A stretch of DNA of 64,000 nucleotides from Sphingobium vermicomposti (GTDB taxonomy: Bacteria; Pseudomonadota; Alphaproteobacteria; Sphingomonadales; Sphingomonadaceae), in assembly GCF_011762025.1 (NCBI RefSeq), contig NZ_JAASQR010000003.1, positions 620,001 through 684,000 of the forward strand. The letters run 5' to 3'. The translations under genes were made by a program, and so were the position numbers. This document shows, piece after piece, positions 1 through 8,180 of this stretch; the stretch's first letter is position 1, and every line of letters starts with the position of its first letter. Below the pieces are notes generated by a model that was not told the origin of the DNA, did not search any database, and was given only the letters and a program-made list of their open reading frames with translations.

Positions 1-1
1 T

Positions 2-979
2 TTCGGCATCACCAGTCCGCGCGCGCATGGCCATGCCGCAGTCGAATCGCTCCAAGCGATGCGGGAGGGGAAATCGAAGGCTCTTATCTCGCTCGGCGGC
101 AATCTGGCCGTCGCCATGCCCGACCCGGATGCCTGCTTCGAAGCGTTTCGCAAACTCGACCTCTCCGTCAACATCCTCACCAAGTTCAACCGAACCTGCC
201 TGCTCCTTGCGAAAGAAACCATCATATTGCCTTGCCTGGGGCGCACGGAACTCGACGAGCAGGCAGAGGGGCCGCAATGGATCACGGTCGAAGATTCCAT
301 GTCGATGGTTCACGCCTCGCGCGGTTTTCTAAAGCCTGCTGCATCCGACCTGAAGTCCGAACCGGCGATCGTTGCAGGCATGGCCAAGGCGACACTGCCC
401 GACAGCGCCATCCCGTGGGACTGGCTGGTCGCCGACTATGATCGCATCCGCGACGCCATCGAGGCGGTGTTCCCCGATTTTCGCGATTTCAACACCCGTG
501 TCCGTCAGAAGGGCGGCTTTCGACTGACGGTTGGTGCCTCGGAGCGCAAATGGAACACGCCGTCGGGCAAAGCCCATTTCCTTGTCCATCCGCTCACAGG
601 AGCATCGGGCGAGGAAGGCGCGCTGATCCTCACGACCATCCGAAGCCATGACCAGTATAATACCACCATCTATGGGCTGAACGATCGCTATCGCGGGATC
701 ACCGGTCGCCGCGACGTGATCTTCGCCCATGCCGATGATCTTGCCGACCGGGGCCTGGCGCATGGCGACCTGGTCGATATCCACGCCGGGCCGGGCAGGT
801 CGCTCAATGGCTATACGGTCGTCGCCCACGACATCGCGCGCCGATCCCTTGCGGCTTATTATCCTGAAGCCAATTGCCTCGTCCAGCTGGACGATCATGA
901 CCGATCGAGCGGCACGCCATCCTATAAGTCGGTAAGGGTGACGATGGCACACAGTAGCTTGGCCGCGAATGCCGCCTGA
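2..979 (+). CDS. FdhF/YdeP-type molybdopterin oxidoreductase, C-terminal part (5' end outside window)
   Basis: The reading frame is open from base 2 to the stop at 979, so about 325 C-terminal residues are visible and the start lies outside the window. The text resembles the C-terminal half of the YdeP-like branch of the formate dehydrogenase alpha family: the end of the molybdopterin domain (ISLGGNLAVAMPDP) followed by the dinucleotide-binding barrel (NRYRGITGRRDV, then a segment on lack of restriction to the cofactor end). Such enzymes carry a bis-MGD molybdenum cofactor; the substrate of this branch is uncertain. The following gene, fdhD, overlaps it by 11 bases and supplies the sulfur step needed for this cofactor, which supports the call. 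Metal-binding and N-terminal residues cannot be checked here. Confidence 0.85.
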   Translation, partial: FGITSPRAHGHAAVESLQAMREGKSKALISLGGNLAVAMPDPDACFEAFRKLDLSVNILTKFNRTCLLLAKETIILPCLGRTELDEQAEGPQWITVEDSMSMVHASRGFLKPAASDLKSEPAIVAGMAKATLPDSAIPWDWLVADYDRIRDAIEAVFPDFRDFNTRVRQKGGFRLTVGASERKWNTPSGKAHFLVHPLTGASGEEGALILTTIRSHDQYNTTIYGLNDRYRGITGRRDVIFAHADDLADRGLAHGDLVDIHAGPGRSLNGYTVVAHDIARRSLAAYYPEANCLVQLDDHDRSSGTPSYKSVRVTMAHSSLAANAA

Positions 980-1739
980 CGCGACATTCGACCTGATCGA
1001 GACCAGCGGAGGGCGCTTCACCCAGTCGCGGGCGATTGCAGAGGAAGTCCCGGTTGCGATTGAACCGGGCGGCATCGGCTATGCCGTACTGATGGCGACG
1101 GCAGAGGATCTGGAAGATCTGGCCTATGGTTTCGCATGGAGCGAACGGCTGATCGACGGACCTCATCAGGTGCAGGGCGTCGATGTCCACCACGCAGAGG
1201 ATGGCGTGATCCTGCGCATTGGGCTTTCCGTCGAGATGCAACCGCGCATTCATGATCGCGTCCGGCATCGGACATCGGAATCTTCATGCGGTCTTTGCGG
1301 CCTGGAAAATCTTGAACAGGCCATGCGCCCATTGCCGCGCTTGGCCGATTCCGCAACTATTGCGGAGGGTCCGATCTTTGCGGCGCTGGCGGCGCTGAAC
1401 GACCATCAGCCGCTCAATCAGGCCACCGGCGGCGTTCATGCGGCAGCGCTGTGCGCGCCAAACGGGCAGATCAGATTGGTCCGGGAGGATGTCGGCCGCC
1501 ACAATGCTTTCGACAAATTAGTGGGCGCGATGTTGCGTCAGGGGTTGGCGTGGGACGGCGGCTTTGCCCTCCTATCCTCCCGCTGCTCCTACGAGTTGGT
1601 GGAGAAGGCCGTCTTGTCGGGCTGCCCGACGCTTGTCACGATCTCAGCGCCCACCACATTGGCCCTTCGCCGGGCACAGGATGCGAATCTGCGCCTCTAT
1701 GTCCTGGCGCGGCCTGACAGTGTGCTCCGCGCGCGATGA
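969..1739 (+). CDS. fdhD: Formate dehydrogenase accessory sulfurtransferase FdhD
   Basis: This 256-residue protein matches FdhD, the cytoplasmic factor that passes sulfur from the cysteine desulfurase to the molybdenum cofactor of formate-dehydrogenase-type enzymes. The diagnostic cysteine pair is present as CGLCG at residues 107-111, and the later VREDVGRHNAFDKLVG segment is the typical family signature. The start ATG lies inside the preceding oxidoreductase gene (overlap 11 bases), so the two are likely co-translated and functionally paired. Length is normal for the family. I see nothing unusual. Confidence 0.95.
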   Translation: MPPDATFDLIETSGGRFTQSRAIAEEVPVAIEPGGIGYAVLMATAEDLEDLAYGFAWSERLIDGPHQVQGVDVHHAEDGVILRIGLSVEMQPRIHDRVRHRTSESSCGLCGLENLEQAMRPLPRLADSATIAEGPIFAALAALNDHQPLNQATGGVHAAALCAPNGQIRLVREDVGRHNAFDKLVGAMLRQGLAWDGGFALLSSRCSYELVEKAVLSGCPTLVTISAPTTLALRRAQDANLRLYVLARPDSVLRAR

Positions 1740-1815
1740 CGCGCATATCGAGCGGGATGTTGGCGGGCGCTGGTCATGGTGGGATTAGGATGATGATCGA
1801 AATCAGGGCAGGTGG

Positions 1816-3057
1816 ATGTTGAGTCCCGTCAGGGTGCGGCCGCTTTGGCTGATGGTCGGGCTGGTGGTGGGCCTAGCCGCAGGCATGATGATTGGCGGCA
1901 GGCTGGGGCAGTTGCTGGGTGGGATATTGCATCCCCTGGGTAGCCTCTGGCTGGACGCGTTGACCATGACCGTCGTCCCGCTGGTCTTTGGCTTGCTGGT
2001 TTCAGCGGTGGGGGCGGCTTCACGCAGGGCGGCCGCTGGCAAAACCACTATGCGCGCGTTGATCCTGTTCGGGTTGATGCTGGTCATGGCCACCATGGTG
2101 GCGGCTGGGCTTGCCGAGGGCATATTGCGGTTTTGGCCCGTGACGCAGGGAACGCTTCAGGGCGTGAGCGCGCCTTTGCCCGCCCCGTCGCCTGGCCAAT
2201 GGTATCAAACCATCGTTCCTCCCAATCCGATCAAGGCTGCCGCAGAGATGGCGATGGTGCCGCTGGTGGTCTTCGCCCTCTTTCTGGGCTTCGCCTCTGC
2301 CCGGATTTCGGAAGATTCGGCTGAATCTTTGTTGAAGCCCCTGCAAGGACTGGTCGATGCCATGCTGGTGATCGTCGGCTGGGTACTGGCAGTCGGTCCG
2401 ATCGGCATCGGCGCGCTGGCATTTGGCGCTGGCGCACGGCTTGGTGCGAATGTGCTGGGGACGCTGGGCCAGTATGTGGTGGTCGTGGCGGCCTGCTGCC
2501 TCGCTGCCACGCTGCTCGCTTATATATGGGCCACGGTAGCCGGCGGAGTTTCGCCGCGACGTTTCGCGCGCGCCGCGCTGCCGGCTCAGACGGTGGCGCT
2601 GGGGACGCAATCTTCACTCGCGACCCTGCCGGTCATGGTAGAGGCCGCTGACGGGCTAGGCGTTTCGAAAAGAACGGCCGCGATTGTCCTGCCGATGGCA
2701 GTGTCATTGTTCCGCGCGGCAAGTGCGGGTGCCAACGTCGCGGTGGCGGTCTTTCTGGCGCATATGCACGGCGTCCCCATCGGACCGGGAGAATTGCTGA
2801 TCGCTGCGACGGTCGCTGTTCCAGTCAGCCTGGGCGCGGTTGGGCTGCCGGCGCAGGTGTCCTTCTTTGCGACAATCGCCCCGGTCTGCATCGCCATTGG
2901 CGTGCCTGTCACCGCACTGCCGCTGCTGCTCGCAATCGAATCCATCCCCGACCTGTTCCGAACCCTGGGTAACGTCACCAGCGACATGGCCGCCGCCTGC
3001 GTGGCGGGACATTGGCGGGACACGGACCGTGACTTACCGGGCGGTGAGAAGGACTAA
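1816..3057 (+). CDS. Dicarboxylate/amino acid:cation symporter (DAACS family)
   Basis: This 413-residue protein is very hydrophobic, with about eight predicted membrane segments starting at residues 10-30. It resembles GltP/DctA-type symporters that import C4-dicarboxylates or acidic amino acids with sodium ions or protons. The serine-rich re-entrant loop is visible as LGTQSSLATLP near residue 260, and the second half carries the usual conserved membrane helices ending in the ESIPDLFRT segment typical of this family. The start has a purine-rich GGGCAGG just upstream. It lies 76 bases after fdhD on the same strand and may be read through from it, but no functional link is evident. Substrate is not predictable from the sequence. 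Confidence 0.9.
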   Translation: MLSPVRVRPLWLMVGLVVGLAAGMMIGGRLGQLLGGILHPLGSLWLDALTMTVVPLVFGLLVSAVGAASRRAAAGKTTMRALILFGLMLVMATMVAAGLAEGILRFWPVTQGTLQGVSAPLPAPSPGQWYQTIVPPNPIKAAAEMAMVPLVVFALFLGFASARISEDSAESLLKPLQGLVDAMLVIVGWVLAVGPIGIGALAFGAGARLGANVLGTLGQYVVVVAACCLAATLLAYIWATVAGGVSPRRFARAALPAQTVALGTQSSLATLPVMVEAADGLGVSKRTAAIVLPMAVSLFRAASAGANVAVAVFLAHMHGVPIGPGELLIAATVAVPVSLGAVGLPAQVSFFATIAPVCIAIGVPVTALPLLLAIESIPDLFRTLGNVTSDMAAACVAGHWRDTDRDLPGGEKD

Positions 3058-3122
3058 GCTTCACCAATTCGGTCGGCCCCGCCGCGCGCCTGGTGGGTCG
3101 ACTCCGATGATCGAATCATGCT

Positions 3123-4805
3123 CTAGATGCGGCCCTCCTTCAGGAACTCCGCAGCATGGTGCGCAGCGCGCGCGCTCAGCGCCATGTAGGTAAGGGAAGG
3201 GTTCTGGCACCCGCTGGACGCCATTGCAGCGCCATCGGTGATGAAGAGGTTCGGCACATCATGCGCCTGGTTGAACCCGTTGAGCACGGACTTGGCGGGA
3301 TCTTTGCCCATGCAGGCGGTCCCCATTTCGTGAATCGCGAGTCCCGGCACCCCCGGATCGGCCACCGAGCCGACAACCGTGCCTCCGCCTGCCTCTATCA
3401 TTGCCTTGGCGTCCCGCTCGATCGCCGCGCTCATCTTGCGCTCGTTCTCGCCATGCTCGCAGTCGATATGCACGATGGGAATGCCCCATTTGTCCTTGCG
3501 GGTGGGGTGTAGTGTCACGCGATTGTTGGGATTGGGCAACATCTCGCCAAAGCCGCCTATGAAAGCCATCCAGGGGCCAAGCTTGCGCGTGCGTTCCTTT
3601 AACGGTGCACCGATGCCCGGCGTGGACAATGCGTTGATACGCCAGCCCATGCGCTGCACCCCGCCTTGATAGCCATAGCCGCGCAGGAAATCGCCAGGCT
3701 CGCTGACGTTGCGGAAACGCGGAATGTAGAATCCCGTTGGTCGGCGCCCATGATAATAGGTGTCGGGCGCATGCGGCATGAAGCCAAAGGCCGAGACTGC
3801 GGTCAAATGATCCATCAGGTAGCGGCCCACCATGTCCGAAGAGTTGGCGAGGCCGTTGGGATTGGCTTCCGATGTCGAATTCAACAGGATTTGCGCGGAA
3901 GCAATTGCCGAGGCGCAGCTGAAGATCAGCTTGGCCTCGTAGGTGCGCCCCTGCCCCGTGCTGGTATCCGTCACCCGCACGCCGGTCGCGCGGCCGGTCC
4001 TGGGATCGTGGATGATGCTGTGCACGATCGCGTCGGTCACGATCGTCAGGTTGCCGGTTCGCTCGGCTGCGGGCAATGACGAGCTGAGGCTCGAGTGATA
4101 GGCACCGTACGAGCAGCCTCGCTGACAGAATTGGCGGTTCTGGCAGCTCGTCCGCCCCAGTTCCTCATGGTGAGGTTGCGCCTGCGACAGGTTGGCCGTT
4201 CGACCGGGAATGAGCCGTCGCCCGGGAAAGGCCTTTTCGATCCCGGCCTTGAGCGTCAGTTCCCCGTCATTGAGCGCGAAAGGTGGCAGAAACGCGCCGT
4301 CCGGCAACTGGTCAAGCCCTTCCTTCGAACCGGCCACGCCGATGAAGCTTTCGACATGATCGTACCAGGGAGCCAGATCGGCATAACGGATCGGCCAGTC
4401 TGAGCCGTGGCCGTCCTTGGCATTGGCCTCGAAATCCATCTCGCTCAGCCGGTAGGATTGACGCCCCCACATGATCGATCGACCGCCAAGGTGATAGCCA
4501 CGGATCCAGCTGAAGGGCTTGTCACCGGGTGTGGAATAAGGGTGGTCGCTATCCTTTACCCAATATTGCCGGGTCGTCTCGTCGAAAGCGTAACACTGGC
4601 TTTGGATCGAGTAATCCTTCGCCAAATCCTCCGCCACCATGTTCTCGTTGGGAATTTCCCACGGCTGCATCCAATCGGTATAGGATGTGCCGTGTTCAAG
4701 CTTGCGCCCGCGCTCGATCACCAGGGTTTTCAGTCCGCGCTCGCACAGTTCCTTGGCGGCGATACCGCCGCTCATTCCTGAGCCGATGACGATTGCATCA
4801 AACAT
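3123..4805 (-). CDS. GMC-family FAD oxidoreductase, catalytic subunit of a sugar (3-keto-forming) dehydrogenase
   Basis: The 560-residue protein starts with the FAD-binding motif VIGSGMSGG (residues 6-14), has the GMC segment GGRSIMWGRQ at 107-116 and ends with the family's C-terminal block (MGTACMG, then LFITDGAAMASSGCQNPSL). GMC enzymes of this membrane or periplasmic type oxidise sugars and pass electrons to a cytochrome c. The ATG at 4805 is chosen because GCGGAG lies 8 bases upstream and the FAD motif begins right after it; a longer frame upstream has no such support. It follows the small subunit gene with 14 bases between, and the cytochrome c gene lies further upstream in the operon. 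The three-subunit set matches glucoside 3-dehydrogenase or lactose dehydrogenase (LacABC-like) systems. No signal peptide is seen, so export would ride on the Tat subunit. Confidence 0.88.
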   Translation of the reverse strand: MFDAIVIGSGMSGGIAAKELCERGLKTLVIERGRKLEHGTSYTDWMQPWEIPNENMVAEDLAKDYSIQSQCYAFDETTRQYWVKDSDHPYSTPGDKPFSWIRGYHLGGRSIMWGRQSYRLSEMDFEANAKDGHGSDWPIRYADLAPWYDHVESFIGVAGSKEGLDQLPDGAFLPPFALNDGELTLKAGIEKAFPGRRLIPGRTANLSQAQPHHEELGRTSCQNRQFCQRGCSYGAYHSSLSSSLPAAERTGNLTIVTDAIVHSIIHDPRTGRATGVRVTDTSTGQGRTYEAKLIFSCASAIASAQILLNSTSEANPNGLANSSDMVGRYLMDHLTAVSAFGFMPHAPDTYYHGRRPTGFYIPRFRNVSEPGDFLRGYGYQGGVQRMGWRINALSTPGIGAPLKERTRKLGPWMAFIGGFGEMLPNPNNRVTLHPTRKDKWGIPIVHIDCEHGENERKMSAAIERDAKAMIEAGGGTVVGSVADPGVPGLAIHEMGTACMGKDPAKSVLNGFNQAHDVPNLFITDGAAMASSGCQNPSLTYMALSARAAHHAAEFLKEGRI

Positions 4806-4819
4806 GTTGCAAACTCCGC

Positions 4820-5494
4820 TTAAAGCAAGGCGACGCCGCCTTCGGCCCGCGTGTCGGGGGTGACGGGAATCGATGGCTTCCACTCGCCCGGCGAATGTTC
4901 GTAGCGAAGGTCGTGCGTGAGCGCCGATTCCGAGAAGTAGAAGGCCACGACGATCAGTTCCTTGAGCTTCGCATAAGCCGGATCGGCTAGTTGCGCGCCC
5001 TGGATCAGAGACCCGCTCTGCGAGGATTTCTGCTCGGCTTTACCCTGCTGCGGATCGGCCAGGACGGTCGTGCTATCGACAGGAACGACTGCGGGCGGAT
5101 TGAGCGCCGCTGCGTCGTGCGCTGCCAGCAATTCGAAGCGCTTCGCAGGCGACAGGGACGCGAAGCCTCCACCGCCGCTGGCCTTGCCCAGCGCATCAAT
5201 CCGGTCCAGCGCGGCGGTCAACTCGGCGCGCCTTGCGGGGGATGCCCAACTGCCCAGCACGGCATCCACCACCTGCGGTGCGCCCACCTCAACCGCGCCG
5301 GACGTGTCGGTCTTGGGGATGATTGTATCCGCCACCGCCACCAGCAACGCGTAGTGCGCCGGATTGAGCTGGCGCGTGCCACCCTCGACGGCGGCGGCGA
5401 GCGCCTCCGCTCCGCCGGGCAGCACGGAAACGCCCGCCAATGCCAGCAGGTGCTGCATCAACATGCGTCGATTCATGTCCATCGCGTGCATCAT
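4820..5494 (-). CDS. Gluconate 2-dehydrogenase subunit 3 family protein (Tat-exported partner of the GMC subunit)
   Basis: This 224-residue protein begins with a twin-arginine leader (NRRMLMQHLLALAGVSVLPGG, arginines near residues 9-10), followed by the subunit 3 fold with its ALLVAVADTIIPKTDTSGA segment. In known systems this subunit escorts the cofactor-loaded GMC protein through the Tat pathway. The C-terminal end (FYFSESALTHDLRYEHSPG) is typical. Start at 5494 has GGGAGA six bases upstream; in-frame ATGs a few codons later are possible alternatives. It sits between the cytochrome c gene and the GMC gene. Confidence 0.87.
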   Translation of the reverse strand: MMHAMDMNRRMLMQHLLALAGVSVLPGGAEALAAAVEGGTRQLNPAHYALLVAVADTIIPKTDTSGAVEVGAPQVVDAVLGSWASPARRAELTAALDRIDALGKASGGGGFASLSPAKRFELLAAHDAAALNPPAVVPVDSTTVLADPQQGKAEQKSSQSGSLIQGAQLADPAYAKLKELIVVAFYFSESALTHDLRYEHSPGEWKPSIPVTPDTRAEGGVALL

Positions 5495-5570
5495 GGCCGG
5501 TCTCCCGTTCGCTTGCTATTGGGTAAGCGCTGCCTCCCGCCTTCTCTTCCATTCAGTCGGCACGGCGTCC

Positions 5571-5963
5571 TCACTTGGCCCCCTGCGCCTTGAGGTAGGC
5601 GATGATCGCCGCACGTCGCGCAGGGTCGCCCGTCCCGATCACCATACGGGTTCCGGGCACCTTCTTGGTCGGTGCGGTGATGAACTCATCCAGCGTCTTA
5701 TCGTCCCAGCGCAGCTTCGCGCCCTTGAATGCGGCAGAATAGTTGAAGCCGGGCACGGATGCAGCTGGACGGCCTACAACGCCGTAGAGATTGGGGCCAA
5801 CGCCGTTGCGACCGCCCTTTTGGACGACATGACAGGCGCGGCAGGCAGCGAAGGCTGGCGGCGGAGCATTTGGTGCCGACTGGGCCAGAGCGGAAGCGGC
5901 ATGCGCGGTCAAAGCCGTCGCCGCCAGGATAACGATCAAGCCTCGGCCCATGAACTTTCTCAC
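5571..5963 (-). CDS. Periplasmic class I cytochrome c, electron acceptor of the GMC dehydrogenase
   Basis: The 130-residue product has a signal peptide (hydrophobic run near residues 8-20, alanine-rich end ALAQ), one haem-binding CRACH motif at residues 41-45 and a plausible axial methionine in PGTRMV near residue 107. This is the layout of a small cytochrome c2/c550-type carrier. I chose a GTG start at 5963 because GGAGAG lies 5 bases before it and it makes a 4-base GTGA overlap with the stop of the upstream oxidoreductase; an ATG four codons later is also possible. Its place between a sugar oxidoreductase and the GMC pair suggests that it carries electrons from the dehydrogenase to the respiratory chain. 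Confidence 0.88.
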   Translation of the reverse strand: MRKFMGRGLIVILAATALTAHAASALAQSAPNAPPPAFAACRACHVVQKGGRNGVGPNLYGVVGRPAASVPGFNYSAAFKGAKLRWDDKTLDEFITAPTKKVPGTRMVIGTGDPARRAAIIAYLKAQGAK

Positions 5964-7108
5964 AATGTCTCTCCGGGACCGATCAGGGTCCATTTTCGGT
6001 CGGACCCGGCATTGTCCACCATCGCCTCGATGAACCGCATCGTACGCAAGCCGTCGGCGACGCCGGGAAAAGCAGCGCCCGCTTCGCCGCGAATGACTCG
6101 TGCAAAACCGCGATAGAGGTTGGCGAATGCCTCGATATAACCTTCGGGATGGCCCGCCGGGACGCGCGTCATGCCGCCGACACCGTCATGCAGGCCTGGG
6201 CCACCGGCTCGCACCATCTCGGCAGGGCGATCGAGCCAGCGCAGGACCAGCGTGTTAGGCTCCATCTGCGACCATTCCAGCCCGCCCCGCTCGCCGTGGA
6301 TGCGCAGTTTCAGGCCATTTTCCTCACCCGCCGCGACCTGGCTCGCCTTGAGCATGCCGCGCGCGCCGCCGTTGAAGCGCAGCAGCGCGCTGACGTCGTC
6401 GTCGAGCCGCCGTCCCGGCACATGGGCCGTCAGGTCAGCCGACACCGACTCCACCCGCAATCCCGATACATGCTCGGCCAGATGGAAGGCATGCGTGCCA
6501 ATGTCGCCCAGGCAGCCGCCCAGTCCGGCGCGCGCCGGGTCGGTGCGCCATTCCGCCTGCCGGTCGCCATCATTGTCGATCGGCAGACTGAGCCAGCCCT
6601 GCAGATATTCCACCTGCACCAGCCGGATCGCGCCGAAATCGCCACGCGCCACGCGCAGGCGCGCCTCCTCCACCAGCGGGTAAGCGCTATAGGTGAAGGC
6701 AAGCGCCAGGCGGCGGTCACTGCTGTGCACGGCGCGCGCAATCGCCTCGGCCTCTGCGACACTGATCGCCATCGGCTTTTCGCATAAGACATGGAAACCC
6801 GCTTCCAGCGTGGCGATAGCCATCGGTGCGTGAAGATGGTTGGGGGTGACGATCGCCACCGCATCGATCCGCGCGTCTTCGGGCAGTGCCTGCTCCGCCG
6901 CCAGCATAGCATCAACGGACGCATAAACACGCTGCGGGTCCAGCCCCAACAACGCGCCCGTTCGGCCATTGCGACCCGCATCCGTGCTGAACGCGCCCGC
7001 CGACAATTGCCATTCACCGTCGAGTGCGGCGGCCATCCGGTGGACAGCGCCGATAAAGGCCCCCTCCCCACCGCCCGCCATGCCGAGCCGAAGCGCGCGC
7101 CTAGTCAT
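5960..7108 (-). CDS. Gfo/Idh/MocA family oxidoreductase
   Basis: This 382-residue protein has an N-terminal Rossmann dinucleotide fold (LRLGMAGGGEGAFIG) and the family hallmark CEKPMA, followed by the alpha/beta C-terminal domain. Members use NAD(P) to oxidise or reduce sugars, inositols and their keto forms. The start at 7108 gives an ATG overlapping the upstream stop by 8 bases and has GGGAG nearby; upstream in-frame starts lack a ribosome site. Together with the TIM-barrel gene before it, it probably reduces or rearranges the 3-keto sugar made by the GMC dehydrogenase. The exact substrate is not readable from sequence. Confidence 0.88.
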   Translation of the reverse strand: MTRRALRLGMAGGGEGAFIGAVHRMAAALDGEWQLSAGAFSTDAGRNGRTGALLGLDPQRVYASVDAMLAAEQALPEDARIDAVAIVTPNHLHAPMAIATLEAGFHVLCEKPMAISVAEAEAIARAVHSSDRRLALAFTYSAYPLVEEARLRVARGDFGAIRLVQVEYLQGWLSLPIDNDGDRQAEWRTDPARAGLGGCLGDIGTHAFHLAEHVSGLRVESVSADLTAHVPGRRLDDDVSALLRFNGGARGMLKASQVAAGEENGLKLRIHGERGGLEWSQMEPNTLVLRWLDRPAEMVRAGGPGLHDGVGGMTRVPAGHPEGYIEAFANLYRGFARVIRGEAGAAFPGVADGLRTMRFIEAMVDNAGSDRKWTLIGPGETL

Positions 7109-8180
7109 GGCCTTCGCTCCCCGAAAGACCCAGAAGCGACCGGATCGATCCGACATCGACATCGCTCGCCGCAAAGTCGTCGAACGCGCGTTCGGTCAAC
7201 CGGATGATATGATCGCGGATGAAGGGTGCACCTTCCCGCGCGCCGTCTTCCGACCGCTTGAGCGCGCATTCCCATTCCAGCACCGCCCAGCCGGCATAGC
7301 CATATTGGGCCATCTTGCTGAAGATCGCGGTGAAGTCGACCTGCCCGTCACCCGGCGAACGAAATCGCCCGGCACGGTCGACCCAATTGTCAAAGCCACC
7401 ATAGACCCCCGACCGGCCAGTCGGATTGAATTCGGCATCCTTTACATGGAAGCAGGATATCCGGTCATGATAGCGATCGATGAAATCGAGATAGTCGAGC
7501 TGCTGCAGCACGAAATGCGAAGGATCGTAGAGGATGCGCGCGCGCGGGTGATGATTCACCGCCGCCAGGAAACGTTCCCAGGAAGCGCCATCGTGCAAGT
7601 CCTCACCGGGATGAATTTCATAGGCACAGTCGATGCCCGCATCTTCGAACGCGTCCAGGATCGGCGTCCAGCGCCGGGCGAGTTCGGCGAACGCTTCCTC
7701 GACCAGTCCGGCGGGGCGCTGCGGCCACGGATAGACATAGGGCCAGGCGAGAGCGCCGGAAAAGGTCGCATGTGCCGACAGGCCGAGATTGGCGCTGGCC
7801 TTGGCCGCGAGCTTGACCTGCTCGACAGCCCATGCCTGCCGCTCAACCGGTTTGCCACGCAGCGCAGCAGGCGCGAAACTGTCGAACAGCGGGTCATAAG
7901 CAGGGTGGACGGCGACCAACTGCCCTTGGAGATGGGTCGAAAGCTCCGTGACCTCCAAGCCATGGCTGGCCAGCATGCCTTTCAGATCGTCACAATAATC
8001 CTTGCTCTGCGCCGCGCGGGGCAGGTCGATCAGCCGGGGGTCGCAGGGAATTTGGAGACCGGCATAACCCAGGCCCGCCGCCCACCGGGCCAGGTTTTCG
8101 AGCGTGTCGAACGGTGCCGCATCGCCCAGAAACTGCGCCAGGAAAATGCCCGGCCCTTTCACACCCTTTGAACCTGTCAT
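7101..8180 (-). CDS. Sugar phosphate isomerase/epimerase family TIM barrel
   Basis: The 359-residue product belongs to the xylose-isomerase-like TIM-barrel family: a metal-ligand rich core is seen in ELSTHLQGQ, AYEIHPGEDLHDG, LYDPSHFVLQ and CFHVKDAEFN. These glutamate, aspartate and histidine residues bind a divalent metal in relatives. In keto-sugar pathways such proteins isomerise or cleave the oxidised sugar. The ATG at 8180 makes a 4-base ATGA overlap with the stop of the transporter gene, which decides the start over longer frames. It is translated as the second gene of the operon. Precise reaction unknown. Confidence 0.86.
   Translation of the reverse strand: MTGSKGVKGPGIFLAQFLGDAAPFDTLENLARWAAGLGYAGLQIPCDPRLIDLPRAAQSKDYCDDLKGMLASHGLEVTELSTHLQGQLVAVHPAYDPLFDSFAPAALRGKPVERQAWAVEQVKLAAKASANLGLSAHATFSGALAWPYVYPWPQRPAGLVEEAFAELARRWTPILDAFEDAGIDCAYEIHPGEDLHDGASWERFLAAVNHHPRARILYDPSHFVLQQLDYLDFIDRYHDRISCFHVKDAEFNPTGRSGVYGGFDNWVDRAGRFRSPGDGQVDFTAIFSKMAQYGYAGWAVLEWECALKRSEDGAREGAPFIRDHIIRLTERAFDDFAASDVDVGSIRSLLGLSGSEGHD

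Noticed and set aside
3123-4883. Longer GMC start at 4883
   Set aside because: The extra 26 residues are arginine- and histidine-rich, lie antisense-like inside the small-subunit gene and lack a ribosome site; ATG 4805 has GCGGAG and starts at the FAD motif.
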